A stretch of 35,159 nt of DNA from positions 1 through 35,159 of the forward strand of contig CAMDDY010000003.1 in NCBI GenBank assembly GCA_945893125.1, written 5' to 3'. The DNA is from Bordetella parapertussis. GTDB lineage: Bacteria; Pseudomonadota; Gammaproteobacteria; Burkholderiales; SG8-41. The notes under the pieces were generated by a model. It had not been told where the DNA came from, made no database searches, and was given only the letters and a program-made list of their open reading frames with translations. This document shows, one piece after another, positions 1-7,525 of the stretch; the stretch's first letter is position 1; every line of letters starts with the position of its first letter. A program made the translations under genes and the position numbers.

Positions 1-178
1 AGCGCAGCGTATTCCGGGATTATTGCCACTCTCAAAACGCTCGCCCTTGCAGGGAAACCACTCGCCCCCTGAAAGCATACAGAGTTTGATGTTTGGACGC
101 ACCTTCATAAACGGTGGTAAGTACACTTGTCACGTACGTTTGTTTTCCCGGAATGCGCTGCGCTCCTTCCGGGCTACG
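1..178. repeat. Extragenic inverted repeat, possibly incomplete at left edge
   Basis: Bases 1-19 and 146-164 are inverted copies of each other with one mismatch (core AGCGCAGCG.ATTCCGGGA). The right arm is followed by CTCCTTCCGGGCTACG, so a smaller hairpin can also form between CCCGGAA and TTCCGGG at 147-173. This type of GCGCTGCGCTCC..CCGGGCTACG sequence is familiar as a dispersed extragenic palindrome in proteobacteria. It ends just before the tsaC stop codon. The stretch between the arms shows no convincing gene. Confidence 0.55.
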
Positions 179-181
179 CAC

Positions 182-1171
182 TCAGTCGGCTTCTTCTGCC
201 CCCGCGCCCGCCGCCGCGCGCCCCAACCGATCCCGCACCGCGACCCATTCGATAGCCAGCGGCGGCTCTTCCACCAGCATCACATCACAGCCGGCGGCGT
301 CGAGTTGGCGCAGGTTGGCGTATAGGTCATGCGCGTAGCGCGCCAACGCATCGGGCGCGGCGATCCACACGAGTTTGTCGATCAGCGGCTGGCGTGCGTT
401 GCGCGCGAGTACTGCCACGCGTTTGCCTTGCCGCACGAAGCTGCGCGCGAGTTCGTCTATGAGATCGGCTTCGACCAGCATCACCGGCGTGCGCGGCGCG
501 TAGTGTTTTTCGAGGGTGCCGGGGGCGCGTGGCGAGGTCACGCCTGGCGCTGCCAGCGGTGCGTTGAGCGCGGTTTCGATCTGTGCTGCGGTGATGATGC
601 CGGGCCGCAACAGCGCGGGTTTGTCACCCGACAGATCAACGATGGTGGATTCAATGCCCACGTCGCACGCGCCGCCGTCGAGTATGCAATCCAGCGTTTC
701 ACCAAACTCCTGCCGCACGTGTTCGGCGGTGGTGGCGGATACGTGGCCGAAGCGATTGGCGGAGGGGCCGACCACGCCGCCACCGAAGGTTTGCAGCAGC
801 GCTTGCGCCGCCGGGTGCGCGGGCACGCGCAGCGCCACGGTGTCTTGCCCGCCGGTGATGAGATCGCTCACGTGTGCTGCGCGCTTGAGGATCAGCGTCA
901 GCGGGCCAGGCCAGAATGTTTGGGCCAATGTGTGCGCGGCGGGCGGGATGTCACGCGCCCAGTCGTTGAGTTGCGCCGCGCCGGCGATGTGGACGATCAG
1001 TGGGTGGTCGTGCGGGCGGCCCTTGGCGGCGAAGACTTTTTTGATCGCTTCGGGGTTGGACGCGTCGGCGCCGAGACCGTAGACGGTTTCGGTGGGGAAG
1101 GCGACGAGGTTGCCCGCGCGCAGGGTGGCTGCGGCTTGGGTGATGTCGGTGGTGGTGACGTCATGCACCAT
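182..1171 (-). CDS. tsaC: Threonylcarbamoyl-AMP synthase, Sua5 type (YrdC domain plus Sua5 domain)
   Basis: This enzyme makes L-threonylcarbamoyl-AMP from threonine, bicarbonate and ATP, the first step of t6A formation at position 37 of ANN-decoding tRNAs, in the cytoplasm. The 329-residue length fits the two-domain Sua5 form rather than short TsaC (about 190). Residues 1-200 are the YrdC fold, with FPTETVYGLGADA near 25-37, the nucleotide-binding KGRP at 50-53 followed by HPLIVH, and GPSANRFG near the middle. A linker with APGTLEKHYAPRTPV leads to the C-terminal Sua5 domain. It is the last gene of the minus-strand pur/sbt/dcd cluster, 137 bp after dcd with a palindromic repeat between, so it may be partly uncoupled from the operon. 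The start is the ATG giving MVHDVTTTDI. Confidence 0.93.
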   Translation of the reverse strand: MVHDVTTTDITQAAATLRAGNLVAFPTETVYGLGADASNPEAIKKVFAAKGRPHDHPLIVHIAGAAQLNDWARDIPPAAHTLAQTFWPGPLTLILKRAAHVSDLITGGQDTVALRVPAHPAAQALLQTFGGGVVGPSANRFGHVSATTAEHVRQEFGETLDCILDGGACDVGIESTIVDLSGDKPALLRPGIITAAQIETALNAPLAAPGVTSPRAPGTLEKHYAPRTPVMLVEADLIDELARSFVRQGKRVAVLARNARQPLIDKLVWIAAPDALARYAHDLYANLRQLDAAGCDVMLVEEPPLAIEWVAVRDRLGRAAAGAGAEEAD

Positions 1172-1175
1172 AACC

Positions 1176-1286
1176 CGTCATTCTGGCGAACGCCAGAATC
1201 CAGTGCGTACTTTTATGCGAAGCATCTTGAATATAGATCCTTCGGATCGGGCTACGATCTGGATACCGGCTTTCGCCGGTATGACG
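1176..1286. repeat. Palindromic extragenic repeat, copy 1 (GTCATTC..GAATCCAG type)
   Basis: The left arm at 1176-1203 and the right arm at 1259-1286 are imperfect inverted copies that both keep CGTCAT at the outside and ATCCAG at the inside. Each arm is itself a small hairpin (TTCTGGCG..CGCCAGAA on the left, ACCGGC..GCCGGT on the right). The arm architecture matches the copies at 9004-9087 and 19781-19864, but the central spacer differs from theirs. It lies between dcd and tsaC. Confidence 0.7.
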
Positions 1287-1308
1287 GTGACTGGGGTGGG
1301 CAAGCTGT

Positions 1309-2454
1309 TCACACAGCCACCGGTGGCTTGAACTGCTTGGAGAGCTTTAACCCCTGCGCCTGATAATTCGAGCCGATGTTGACTCCGTACAGCCGCTGCG
1401 GTTTGTCGAGCAGGCGTTCGTAGATCAAGCGCCCGACGCCCTGCCCGTGTTCGATCAAAAACGGCACTTCGTGTGAACGCACTTCGAGCACCGCGCGGGC
1501 GCCGTTGACGTCGTTGTTGCCGTAGCCGAAACCGGGATCGAAAAACCCGGCGTAGTGGATACGAAACTCGCCCACCGACGGATCGTACGGCACCATCGAG
1601 GCGGCGAACTCTGGTGGGATGCGAATGCGCTCGCGCGACATCAGAATATAAAAATCGCCGGGGTTCAGCACCAGACTGCGATGCGCCTCGCTTTTCAACG
1701 GCTCCCAGAATTCCATCGGGTCGTAATAGTTGATGCGGGTCAGATCGATCAGCGGCGCATGTTGCTTGGCGCGATAGCCTACGATGCCGCCCCCGCCGTT
1801 GCCTGCATCCGCCTCCAGATCAACGCTGATCCACAGCCCATCGCTGATCATCGCGGCCATCGGCGCATCGTTGCCGGTGTAGACCATCGAGTCGGCGGAT
1901 GGCAGTTGATCGAGCTTTTGATTGGACGGCGGTGTGCCGCGCACGAAGCGCATTTGATTCAGCCGCGCGCCCTGTTGCGCCAGCACGCTGTAGGTGCGCG
2001 GCACGATTTCAATGTAGAGCTTGCCTTGATAGCCCTCGGGCACGCTTTCAAACTCGACGCCGCCGTCGGCGATGAGCCGTGTAAAAATATCCAGCCGTCC
2101 GGTGGAGCTTTTCGGATTGGACTTGCCGGAAATATCCGCCGGCAGCCGCAGCGTTTCCATCAGCTCGGCGATGTAGACGCAGCCTTTTTCAAACACCGTG
2201 GGCTGCGTGAGATCGATTTTGTGCATCATCATGCGCTCGATCTTGGCACTGACGGGGGTATCTTTCCCCGGCAAAAAACTCGCGCGCACGCGCCACGCGG
2301 TCGCGCCGAGACGCAGGTCCAGGCTCGCGGGCTGTATCTGCGCGTCGTCCACCTTGGCCGCGGCGCTGATCTGCCCGCTGCTCACCAGCCGCGCGATATC
2401 CTGATACGGCAGGATGCCGGCGGTGATGGGCGAGTTGCTGGTGTCGAGCTTCAT
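1309..2454 (-). CDS. dcd: 2'-deoxycytidine 5'-triphosphate deaminase, long (double-domain) form
   Basis: It converts dCTP to dUTP plus ammonia, feeding dTMP synthesis. At 381 residues it is about twice the length of E. coli Dcd and fits the long proteobacterial family with separate DCD N- and C-terminal halves. The N-terminal half has the family-like IQPASLDLRLG near residue 40, and the centre has SGKSNPKSSTGRLDIFTR near 110-125 followed by EGYQGKLYIEIVPRTYSV, which resembles the substrate-binding strand region of Dcd/dUTPase folds. The second half contains PGDFYILMSRERIRIPPEFA and HYAGFFDPGFGYG, again Dcd-like. It begins 30 bp after sbtB in the same orientation, so it is probably in the same operon. 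No strong Shine-Dalgarno precedes the ATG. Confidence 0.9.
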   Translation of the reverse strand: MKLDTSNSPITAGILPYQDIARLVSSGQISAAAKVDDAQIQPASLDLRLGATAWRVRASFLPGKDTPVSAKIERMMMHKIDLTQPTVFEKGCVYIAELMETLRLPADISGKSNPKSSTGRLDIFTRLIADGGVEFESVPEGYQGKLYIEIVPRTYSVLAQQGARLNQMRFVRGTPPSNQKLDQLPSADSMVYTGNDAPMAAMISDGLWISVDLEADAGNGGGGIVGYRAKQHAPLIDLTRINYYDPMEFWEPLKSEAHRSLVLNPGDFYILMSRERIRIPPEFAASMVPYDPSVGEFRIHYAGFFDPGFGYGNNDVNGARAVLEVRSHEVPFLIEHGQGVGRLIYERLLDKPQRLYGVNIGSNYQAQGLKLSKQFKPPVAV

Positions 2455-2484
2455 GATGGTTTTTTGTTTTCCGGTGGCCGTATT

Positions 2485-2784
2485 TTAAAACTTCTCGCCG
2501 CGCAGCACGTCCACGTCGGACATATACAGCACCAGCGCGTAATGTTCAAAATAGGTTTTGTGCAGATGTTCGGCGATGTTTTCCGCCACTGCGGCTTCGC
2601 AGATCACCTCCATGCGGATGTTGCCGGAGGGGCTCCACGCGGCATCGCGTTCGCCGCCGGCGCCGCGGCCGCGCGCCTCGGTGACGGTGTAGCCGTGCGC
2701 GCCGAAGGCCATCACCTCATCGCCGAGTTTTTTTTCGAGATCGCTCTCGCACACAATGGTCAGCAGTTTGCGCCGTGTGGTCAT
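2485..2784 (-). CDS. sbtB: SbtB-like PII-type regulator of the bicarbonate transporter
   Basis: A 99-residue PII-fold signalling protein. The pairing with SbtA identifies it: in cyanobacteria SbtB forms trimers that bind adenyl nucleotides including cAMP and act on SbtA. The sequence shows a PII-like first strand (KLLTIVCESDLEKKLGDEV), GYTVTEARGRG before the T-loop region, and NIRMEVIC plus a C-terminal YMSDVDVLRGEKF. It stops at EKF, so it lacks the C-terminal CGPxGC redox extension known from some cyanobacterial SbtB proteins. I place the start at the ATG giving MTTRRKLL: the sbtA stop (TGA, 2786-2788) and this ATG are separated by a single base, so the two are translationally coupled. Longer readings upstream only overlap sbtA. 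Confidence 0.85.
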   Translation of the reverse strand: MTTRRKLLTIVCESDLEKKLGDEVMAFGAHGYTVTEARGRGAGGERDAAWSPSGNIRMEVICEAAVAENIAEHLHKTYFEHYALVLYMSDVDVLRGEKF

Positions 2785-2785
2785 A

Positions 2786-3712
2786 TCAGCCTCCGTTGAC
2801 CCAGATGGCCGCCCGATAATAAAGCGGTATTCCGACGATAAGGTTAAAGGGAAAGGTGATGCCCAGTGACGCGCCCAGCGACAGCGCCGGGTTGGCGTCC
2901 GGCACCGCAATGCGCATCGCGGCGGGCGCGGCAATATACGACGCGCTGGCCGCGAGTGTAGCCAGCAGGGTGAGGCCGCCGGTCGACAGCCCCAGCAGAT
3001 ATCCGGCGGCCAGCCCCAGCGCCGCCGACAGCAGCGGCATCACGATCGCAAACACCAGCAGAAAGGGGCCGAATCGCCGCAGCGCGGCGCTTTGCCGTGC
3101 CGCCACCAAACCCATTTCCAGCAGGAACAGCGCGAGCACGCCCTTGAAAAGATCAATAAACAAGGGGCCCAGCGGCGCAATGCCTTCCGGCCCGATGACC
3201 CAGCCAACCACCAGGCCGCCGAGCAGCAGAAACACGCTTTTGCCCAACACCACTTCGCGCACCAGGGGGCCAAACGATGTTCCGGTGCCGCGCGCCAGCA
3301 TCACGCCGATCAGTATGGCGGGCGCTTCCAGCAGCACCAGAAACACCGTGAGCAGTCCTTCGTGCGAGACGTTTTGCCGCACCAGAAACGCGCTCGCCAC
3401 CGCGAAGGTAACCACGCTCACCGAGCCGTAGTGCGCGGCGATGGATGCTGCATCCGCGCGCTTCAATCCGCCGACGTAACGCAGTATCGGATAAGCGGCG
3501 ACCGGGATCACCACGCCCAGCGCCAGCACCACCAGCGACGGCACAATCACGCTCGCCAGCGGATGACGCGCGAGCTCCACGCCGCCTTTCAAGCCGATGG
3601 CCAGCAGCAGGTAGATCGAAATCGCCTCGTAGAACGAGGGCGGGAATTTCAGATCGCTGCGCAGCAGGCCGCCGGCCACCCCCAGCAAAAAGAAAACGAC
3701 TACCGGCTCCAT
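2786..3712 (-). CDS. sbtA: SbtA-family sodium-dependent bicarbonate transporter
   Basis: An inner-membrane permease of the Sbt_1 family, whose characterised members import bicarbonate with sodium. It has 308 residues and about ten hydrophobic segments, beginning with VVFFLLGVAGGLLRSDLKFP, then SFYEAISIYLLLAIGLKGG, a stretch very typical of SbtA. Near the centre is AAHYGSVSVVTFAVASAFL, and close to the C-terminus SASYIAAPAAMRIA. It follows purC by 33 bp and runs into sbtB with one base between. The position behind purK, which consumes bicarbonate, and ahead of tsaC, which also does, suggests it supplies these reactions. That link is inference; the family assignment itself is strong. Confidence 0.9.
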   Translation of the reverse strand: MEPVVVFFLLGVAGGLLRSDLKFPPSFYEAISIYLLLAIGLKGGVELARHPLASVIVPSLVVLALGVVIPVAAYPILRYVGGLKRADAASIAAHYGSVSVVTFAVASAFLVRQNVSHEGLLTVFLVLLEAPAILIGVMLARGTGTSFGPLVREVVLGKSVFLLLGGLVVGWVIGPEGIAPLGPLFIDLFKGVLALFLLEMGLVAARQSAALRRFGPFLLVFAIVMPLLSAALGLAAGYLLGLSTGGLTLLATLAASASYIAAPAAMRIAVPDANPALSLGASLGITFPFNLIVGIPLYYRAAIWVNGG

Positions 3713-3745
3713 GGCCGACTGGGCCGGTGCCCCGTGCTCACGGAA

Positions 3746-4642
3746 CTAACCATTGCCATTCACCAGCAACCGCATCACTTCATGATATTTGGCGGAAGTC
3801 TTGACGAGCACATCGGGCGGCGGCATGGGCGCGGGCGGTTTTTTGTTCCACGTCGTCGTTTCCAGCCAGTCGCGGATGATCTGTTTGTCGAAGCTCGACG
3901 GGCTGATGCCGGTGCGGTACTCGGCGGCGGGCCAGAAGCGCGACGAATCCGGCGTGAGGATTTCGTCGATCAGCACCAGGTTATTTTGCGCATCGACGCC
4001 GAACTCGAATTTGGTGTCGGCGATGATCACGCCGCACGTGGCGGCATAATCGGCGGCCTCGGAGTACAAGCGGATCGACACCTCGCGCACCCGTGCCGCG
4101 AGTGCCGCACCCACGATTTTTTCCACCTCGGCGTAGGTGATGTTTTCGTCGTGCTGCCCGGCGGGCGCCTTGGAGGCGGGCGTGAATATCACCTGCGGCA
4201 GTTTTTGCGCCTGCTGCAAACCGGCGGGCAACGCAATGCCGCATACGGCGCCGGTTTTTTGATAATCGCTCCAGCCCGATCCGATGAGATAGCCGCGCAC
4301 CACGGCCTCGACCATCAGCGGTTTTAATTTTTTGACCACCATCGAGCGCCCGGCTACCTGCGCGCGTTCGGCTTCCGACACCACCGATTCTGGCGCGATG
4401 CCGGTCAAATGATTCGGGATCACGTGACGCAGTTTATTAAACCAGAAATTCGACAGCTCGGTCAGCACGCCGCCCTTGCCGGGGATCGGGGTGGGAAGTA
4501 TCACGTCGAACGCCGACAGGCGATCCGTCTGCACCACCAGCAGTTTGTCGTCGCCCACGGCGTAAAGATCGCGCACCTTGCCGCGATGCAAAAACGGCAG
4601 GCTTTTGAGATCGCTCTGGAGCATGGGAATGGGTGTGGTCAT
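3746..4642 (-). CDS. purC: SAICAR synthetase (phosphoribosylaminoimidazole-succinocarboxamide synthase)
   Basis: It condenses CAIR with aspartate using ATP to form SAICAR in de novo purine synthesis. The 298 residues match the betaproteobacterial PurC length (longer than the 237 of E. coli). Visible motifs are [18 protein letters not shown] near 20-37, [38 protein letters not shown] in the middle, and [16 protein letters not shown] followed by [13 protein letters not shown] toward the C-terminus. It lies 12 bp after purK and 33 bp before sbtA, all minus strand. The ribosome-binding site is weak, so it may rely on coupling to purK. Confidence 0.96.
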   Translation of the reverse strand: MTTPIPMLQSDLKSLPFLHRGKVRDLYAVGDDKLLVVQTDRLSAFDVILPTPIPGKGGVLTELSNFWFNKLRHVIPNHLTGIAPESVVSEAERAQVAGRSMVVKKLKPLMVEAVVRGYLIGSGWSDYQKTGAVCGIALPAGLQQAQKLPQVIFTPASKAPAGQHDENITYAEVEKIVGAALAARVREVSIRLYSEAADYAATCGVIIADTKFEFGVDAQNNLVLIDEILTPDSSRFWPAAEYRTGISPSSFDKQIIRDWLETTTWNKKPPAPMPPPDVLVKTSAKYHEVMRLLVNGNG

Positions 4643-4654
4643 GGTTTGCTGTGA

Positions 4655-5791
4655 TTAGTGTGAAAGGTGCGAGCAGAGCACGGCGCGCAGCGCCAGCGCC
4701 TCGCCGAGCGTGGCGTCAATGTTGTCGCCGCACACGGTGTAGTGGCCCATTTTTCGGCCGGGGCGCGCTTCGTGTTTGCCGTAGAGATGCAGCTTCGCGC
4801 GCGGATTGGCAAAGAGTTTATCCCACGCGGGCTCGCCATTGCGCCACGATTCGCCGAGCAGGTTCACCATCACCAGCGGGGTGAGCAACCGCGTGTCGCC
4901 GAGCGGCAGGCCGCACAGCGCGCGCACCTGTTGTTCGAACTGCGAGGTGGCGCAGGCATCGATGGTGTAGTGCCCGCTGTTGTGCGGGCGCGGCGCGATT
5001 TCGTTGACCAGCAGCCGGCCATCGGGCGTGACAAAAAACTCCACCGCCAGTACGCCGAGGTAATTCAGATGCCCGGCAATATCCGCAGCGGCGCGCTCGG
5101 CCTGCCGCGCCAGATCAGGCGCGACACGCGCCGGCACGATGCACACATCCAGTATCGAGTGCGTGTGCTGATTTTCCGCCACCGGAAAACATTGCGTTGC
5201 GCCACCCGCACCGCGCGCGACCACCACCGATACTTCACATGCCAGTGTGACCAACTCTTCCAGCACGCAGGATTCCGCGCCCATCGCCACGAACGCCGCG
5301 CGTGCTTGTGCCGCGTTGGCGACGCGCGCCTGCCCCTTGCCGTCGTAGCCGAAACGCGCGCGCTTCAGAATGCCGGGGTAAAGCGCCGCATCGCAGCGCG
5401 TGAGATCGGCTTCGGTTTCGATCAGTGCAAATGCGGCGGTGCCAAAGCCGTTATCGCGCAAAAACTTTTTTTCGCGGCTGCGATCCTGCGCGATCGCCAC
5501 GCTGTCACCCGCCGGGCGCACGGTGCAGTGCGCGGCCAGCCAGCGCAGGCTGTCGGCGGGCACGTTCTCGAATTCGGTGGTGACGGCGGCGCAGGTATCG
5601 GCGAGTTGTTGCAGGGCTTCTTTGTCCTGATACGCGGCTTTCAGATGCACGTCCGCCATCGCGCCGGCGGGGCTCAAGGGATCGGGGTCGAGCACGGTGA
5701 CGCGATACCCCATGCTGTGCGCGGCCAGCGTGAACATGCGTCCGAGCTGACCGCCGCCCAGCATGCCGAGCATGGCATCGGGAAATATCAT
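4655..5791 (-). CDS. purK: N5-carboxyaminoimidazole ribonucleotide synthetase
   Basis: An ATP-grasp enzyme that joins bicarbonate to AIR with ATP hydrolysis, giving N5-CAIR for PurE. The 378 residues fit the family. It opens with [16 protein letters not shown], has the ATP-grasp stretch [16 protein letters not shown] near residues 140-155, the strand [19 protein letters not shown], and the metal-binding [18 protein letters not shown] in the second half. Its ATG overlaps the purE TGA by four bases (ATGA), the usual purE-purK coupling. Its need for bicarbonate is the main reason the neighbouring sbtA is interesting. Confidence 0.97.
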   Translation of the reverse strand: MIFPDAMLGMLGGGQLGRMFTLAAHSMGYRVTVLDPDPLSPAGAMADVHLKAAYQDKEALQQLADTCAAVTTEFENVPADSLRWLAAHCTVRPAGDSVAIAQDRSREKKFLRDNGFGTAAFALIETEADLTRCDAALYPGILKRARFGYDGKGQARVANAAQARAAFVAMGAESCVLEELVTLACEVSVVVARGAGGATQCFPVAENQHTHSILDVCIVPARVAPDLARQAERAAADIAGHLNYLGVLAVEFFVTPDGRLLVNEIAPRPHNSGHYTIDACATSQFEQQVRALCGLPLGDTRLLTPLVMVNLLGESWRNGEPAWDKLFANPRAKLHLYGKHEARPGRKMGHYTVCGDNIDATLGEALALRAVLCSHLSH

Positions 5792-6294
5792 TTTTTGATC
5801 GGTGGCAGTTTCATCGCGCGCACCGCGCGCACCTGCGCGCGGCGAAACGCGTCCAGCCGTTTAGCCAACGCGGGGGTCTCGCGCGCGAGCATCGCCGCCG
5901 CGAAGAGCCCCGCGTTAGCCGCGCCCGCTTCACCGACGGCAAAGGTGGCGACCGGCACGCCCTTGGGCATTTGCACGATGGAGAGCAGCGAATCCAGCCC
6001 GCGCAGTTGCCGCGTGGGCACCGGCACGCCCAGCACCGGCACGATAGTCTTGGCCGCCAGCATGCCCGGCAGATGCGCCGAACCGCCCGCGCCCGCGATG
6101 ATGCATTTCAACCCGCGCGCCGCCGCTGTTTCGGCGTATTGATACAGCAGATCGGGCGTGCGATGCGCCGACACCACGCGCGCCTCGTGCGCAATACCCA
6201 GCGCCTCGAGTTGCGCCACCGCGTGCTGCATCACGCCCCAATCGCTCTGGCTGCCCATGACCACGCCGACCAATGGTGCCCGTGCTTTGCGCAT
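5788..6294 (-). CDS. purE: N5-carboxyaminoimidazole ribonucleotide mutase (class I PurE)
   Basis: It isomerises N5-CAIR to CAIR, the step between PurK and PurC. The 168 residues are standard. Class I motifs are clear: [14 protein letters not shown] near the N-terminus, SAHRTPDLL with the catalytic histidine, and [20 protein letters not shown] with the second conserved histidine. It is the first gene of the minus-strand cluster. A GGAG lies about eight bases before the ATG, supporting this start. Upstream is a 174-bp gap shared with a divergent Bug gene; a TAAAAT sequence at 6325-6330 on the minus strand could be its -10 box but lacks a good -35. Confidence 0.97.
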   Translation of the reverse strand: MRKARAPLVGVVMGSQSDWGVMQHAVAQLEALGIAHEARVVSAHRTPDLLYQYAETAAARGLKCIIAGAGGSAHLPGMLAAKTIVPVLGVPVPTRQLRGLDSLLSIVQMPKGVPVATFAVGEAGAANAGLFAAAMLARETPALAKRLDAFRRAQVRAVRAMKLPPIKK

Positions 6295-6399
6295 GCTTGC
6301 TGCTCCGTGTCTGACAAGGGCGATATTTTAGCTGATGCAGGTGGCGTGCCCGCTAATTTTTACGGAGAGCAAACCTACGCCGTGGTTAAGGGCCGCGCG

Positions 6400-6408
6400 T
6401 GCTAGAAT
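6400..6408 (+). promoter_or_regulatory. Possible extended -10 promoter for the Bug gene at 6469
   Basis: The bases read TGCTAGAAT: a TGn extension directly before TAGAAT, five of six matches to TATAAT. No convincing -35 is seen, as is allowed for extended -10 promoters. The predicted start is near 6415, giving a leader of about 54 nt before the ATG, with AAAGG in front of it. Confidence 0.4.
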
Positions 6409-6468
6409 TTTTTGCATTCGGGTTTTTCATCGCGTTTCCCCTTTGTTTTTCAATTCAAAGGCCCTTCC

Positions 6469-7482
6469 ATGAGCAGTGCATCAGAGACGTGGCGTCATGA
6501 GCTGACCGCGTTGCTCTTGGGCGGTTGTTGCATGGGCTGCGCGCCGTTCGCCGGCGCCCAGTCCACGCAAGCCACGCCGGGGGCAACCTACCCCGCCAAA
6601 GCGGTGCGCATTCTCGTGGGCTTTCCGCCGGGCGCGGGCTCCGACATTGTGACGCGTCTGATCACGCCCGAACTCACCAAGGTGTTCGGCCAACCGTTCG
6701 TGGTGGATAACCGTCCCGGCGCCGCGGGCAATATCGCGATGGAACTGGCCGCGCGCACCGTGCCCGATGGCTACACGCTGGTCAACGTGCCAGCGTCGAT
6801 CACCATCAGCCATAACCTGCAAAAAAAGCCGACGTTTGATTTGCTGAAGGATTTTGATGCGATCGCGCCGAAAGCCTCGGTGCCGTTTACGCTGGTGATT
6901 CATCCGTCGCTGCCGGTGAAGTCGGTGCAGGAGTTGATTGCCTTCACCAAGGCGCGACCGGGGCAATTGACGTACGCCTCCACCGGGACCGGCGGCTCGC
7001 CGCATCTCACCACGGAGCTCTTCAAGCTGCAGACCGGGCTGGATATTCTGCATGTGCCCTACAAAGGCACGCCGCAGGGCAACACGGATGTGATCGCGGG
7101 GCAGGTGACGATGATGTTTTCCAATATGCTGTCGGTGATCCCGCATGTGCAAAGCGGGCGGCTGCGCGCGCTCGCCATCACCAGTCTGAAGCGCAGCAGC
7201 GCGGCGCCCACGGTGCCGTCGATGGCCGAAGCGGGCATCGCGGGGTTCGAAGCGGGCACGTGGTATACGCTGGGTGCGCCTGCGGGCGTGCCGCGCGAGA
7301 TCATCAACCGGCTCAACACTGAATTTAATCGCATCGTGCAGCTGCCGGAGATACGCGCGAAACTGGCGGCACTGGGCGCGGAACCCATGAGCGGATCACC
7401 GGAACAGATCGCCGCGTTCCTGCGCAGCGAAATTGCCAAGTGGGCGCGTGTCATCAAGGCGTCGGGCACGCGAGCGGAGTAG
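6469..7482 (+). CDS. Bug-family (TctC-like) tripartite tricarboxylate transporter substrate-binding protein 1
   Basis: A periplasmic solute-binding protein of the Bug/TctC family, whose known ligands are carboxylates, amino acids and related small anions. The 337-residue protein starts at MSSASETWRH: AAAGG lies about eight bases upstream, whereas an earlier in-frame start would add 19 residues of no clear value. Residues 13-30 form a signal peptide ending at AGAQ. The mature part shows YPAKAVRILVGFPPGAGSD (41-59), VVDNRPGAAGN (78-88), GYTLVN, HVPYKGTPQGNTDVIAGQV and a C-terminal KWARVIKASG. No TctA or TctB membrane gene is near. An MmgE/PrpD gene follows 43 bp later, so the two probably handle the same compound. 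The ligand cannot be read from sequence. Confidence 0.92.
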   Translation: MSSASETWRHELTALLLGGCCMGCAPFAGAQSTQATPGATYPAKAVRILVGFPPGAGSDIVTRLITPELTKVFGQPFVVDNRPGAAGNIAMELAARTVPDGYTLVNVPASITISHNLQKKPTFDLLKDFDAIAPKASVPFTLVIHPSLPVKSVQELIAFTKARPGQLTYASTGTGGSPHLTTELFKLQTGLDILHVPYKGTPQGNTDVIAGQVTMMFSNMLSVIPHVQSGRLRALAITSLKRSSAAPTVPSMAEAGIAGFEAGTWYTLGAPAGVPREIINRLNTEFNRIVQLPEIRAKLAALGAEPMSGSPEQIAAFLRSEIAKWARVIKASGTRAE

Positions 7483-7491
7483 CATGGTAAG

Positions 7492-7506
7492 TATTTGTTT
7501 ATAAAC
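7492..7506. promoter_or_regulatory. AT-rich TATTTGTTTATAAAC motif upstream of the MmgE/PrpD gene
   Basis: This 15-base sequence sits 20-34 bp before the ATG of the following gene, and its core GTTTATAAAC is a perfect palindrome. The same 15 bases recur at 11420-11434 after another Bug gene. It could be an operator or the stem of a weak terminator; I cannot decide. Confidence 0.3.
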
Positions 7507-7525
7507 TATTTTTTTGGAGCTCCTA

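Noticed and set aside
147-173. CCCGGAA..TTCCGGG hairpin as a terminator for tsaC
   Set aside because: On the tsaC strand the hairpin is followed by A residues rather than a U-run, so it does not look like an intrinsic terminator.
2485-2934. A 149-residue version of SbtB starting at 2934
   Set aside because: The extra 50 residues are an out-of-frame reading of sbtA; the PII fold starts at the ATG one base after the sbtA stop.
3092-4327. Long plus-strand frame across sbtA and purC
   Set aside because: It is Gln/His/Arg-rich without any recognisable motif and lies opposite two well-identified genes.
6412-6468. Longer start for Bug 1 at 6412
   Set aside because: It would begin essentially at the predicted transcription start and adds residues before an already complete signal peptide; the AAAGG fits the ATG at 6469.
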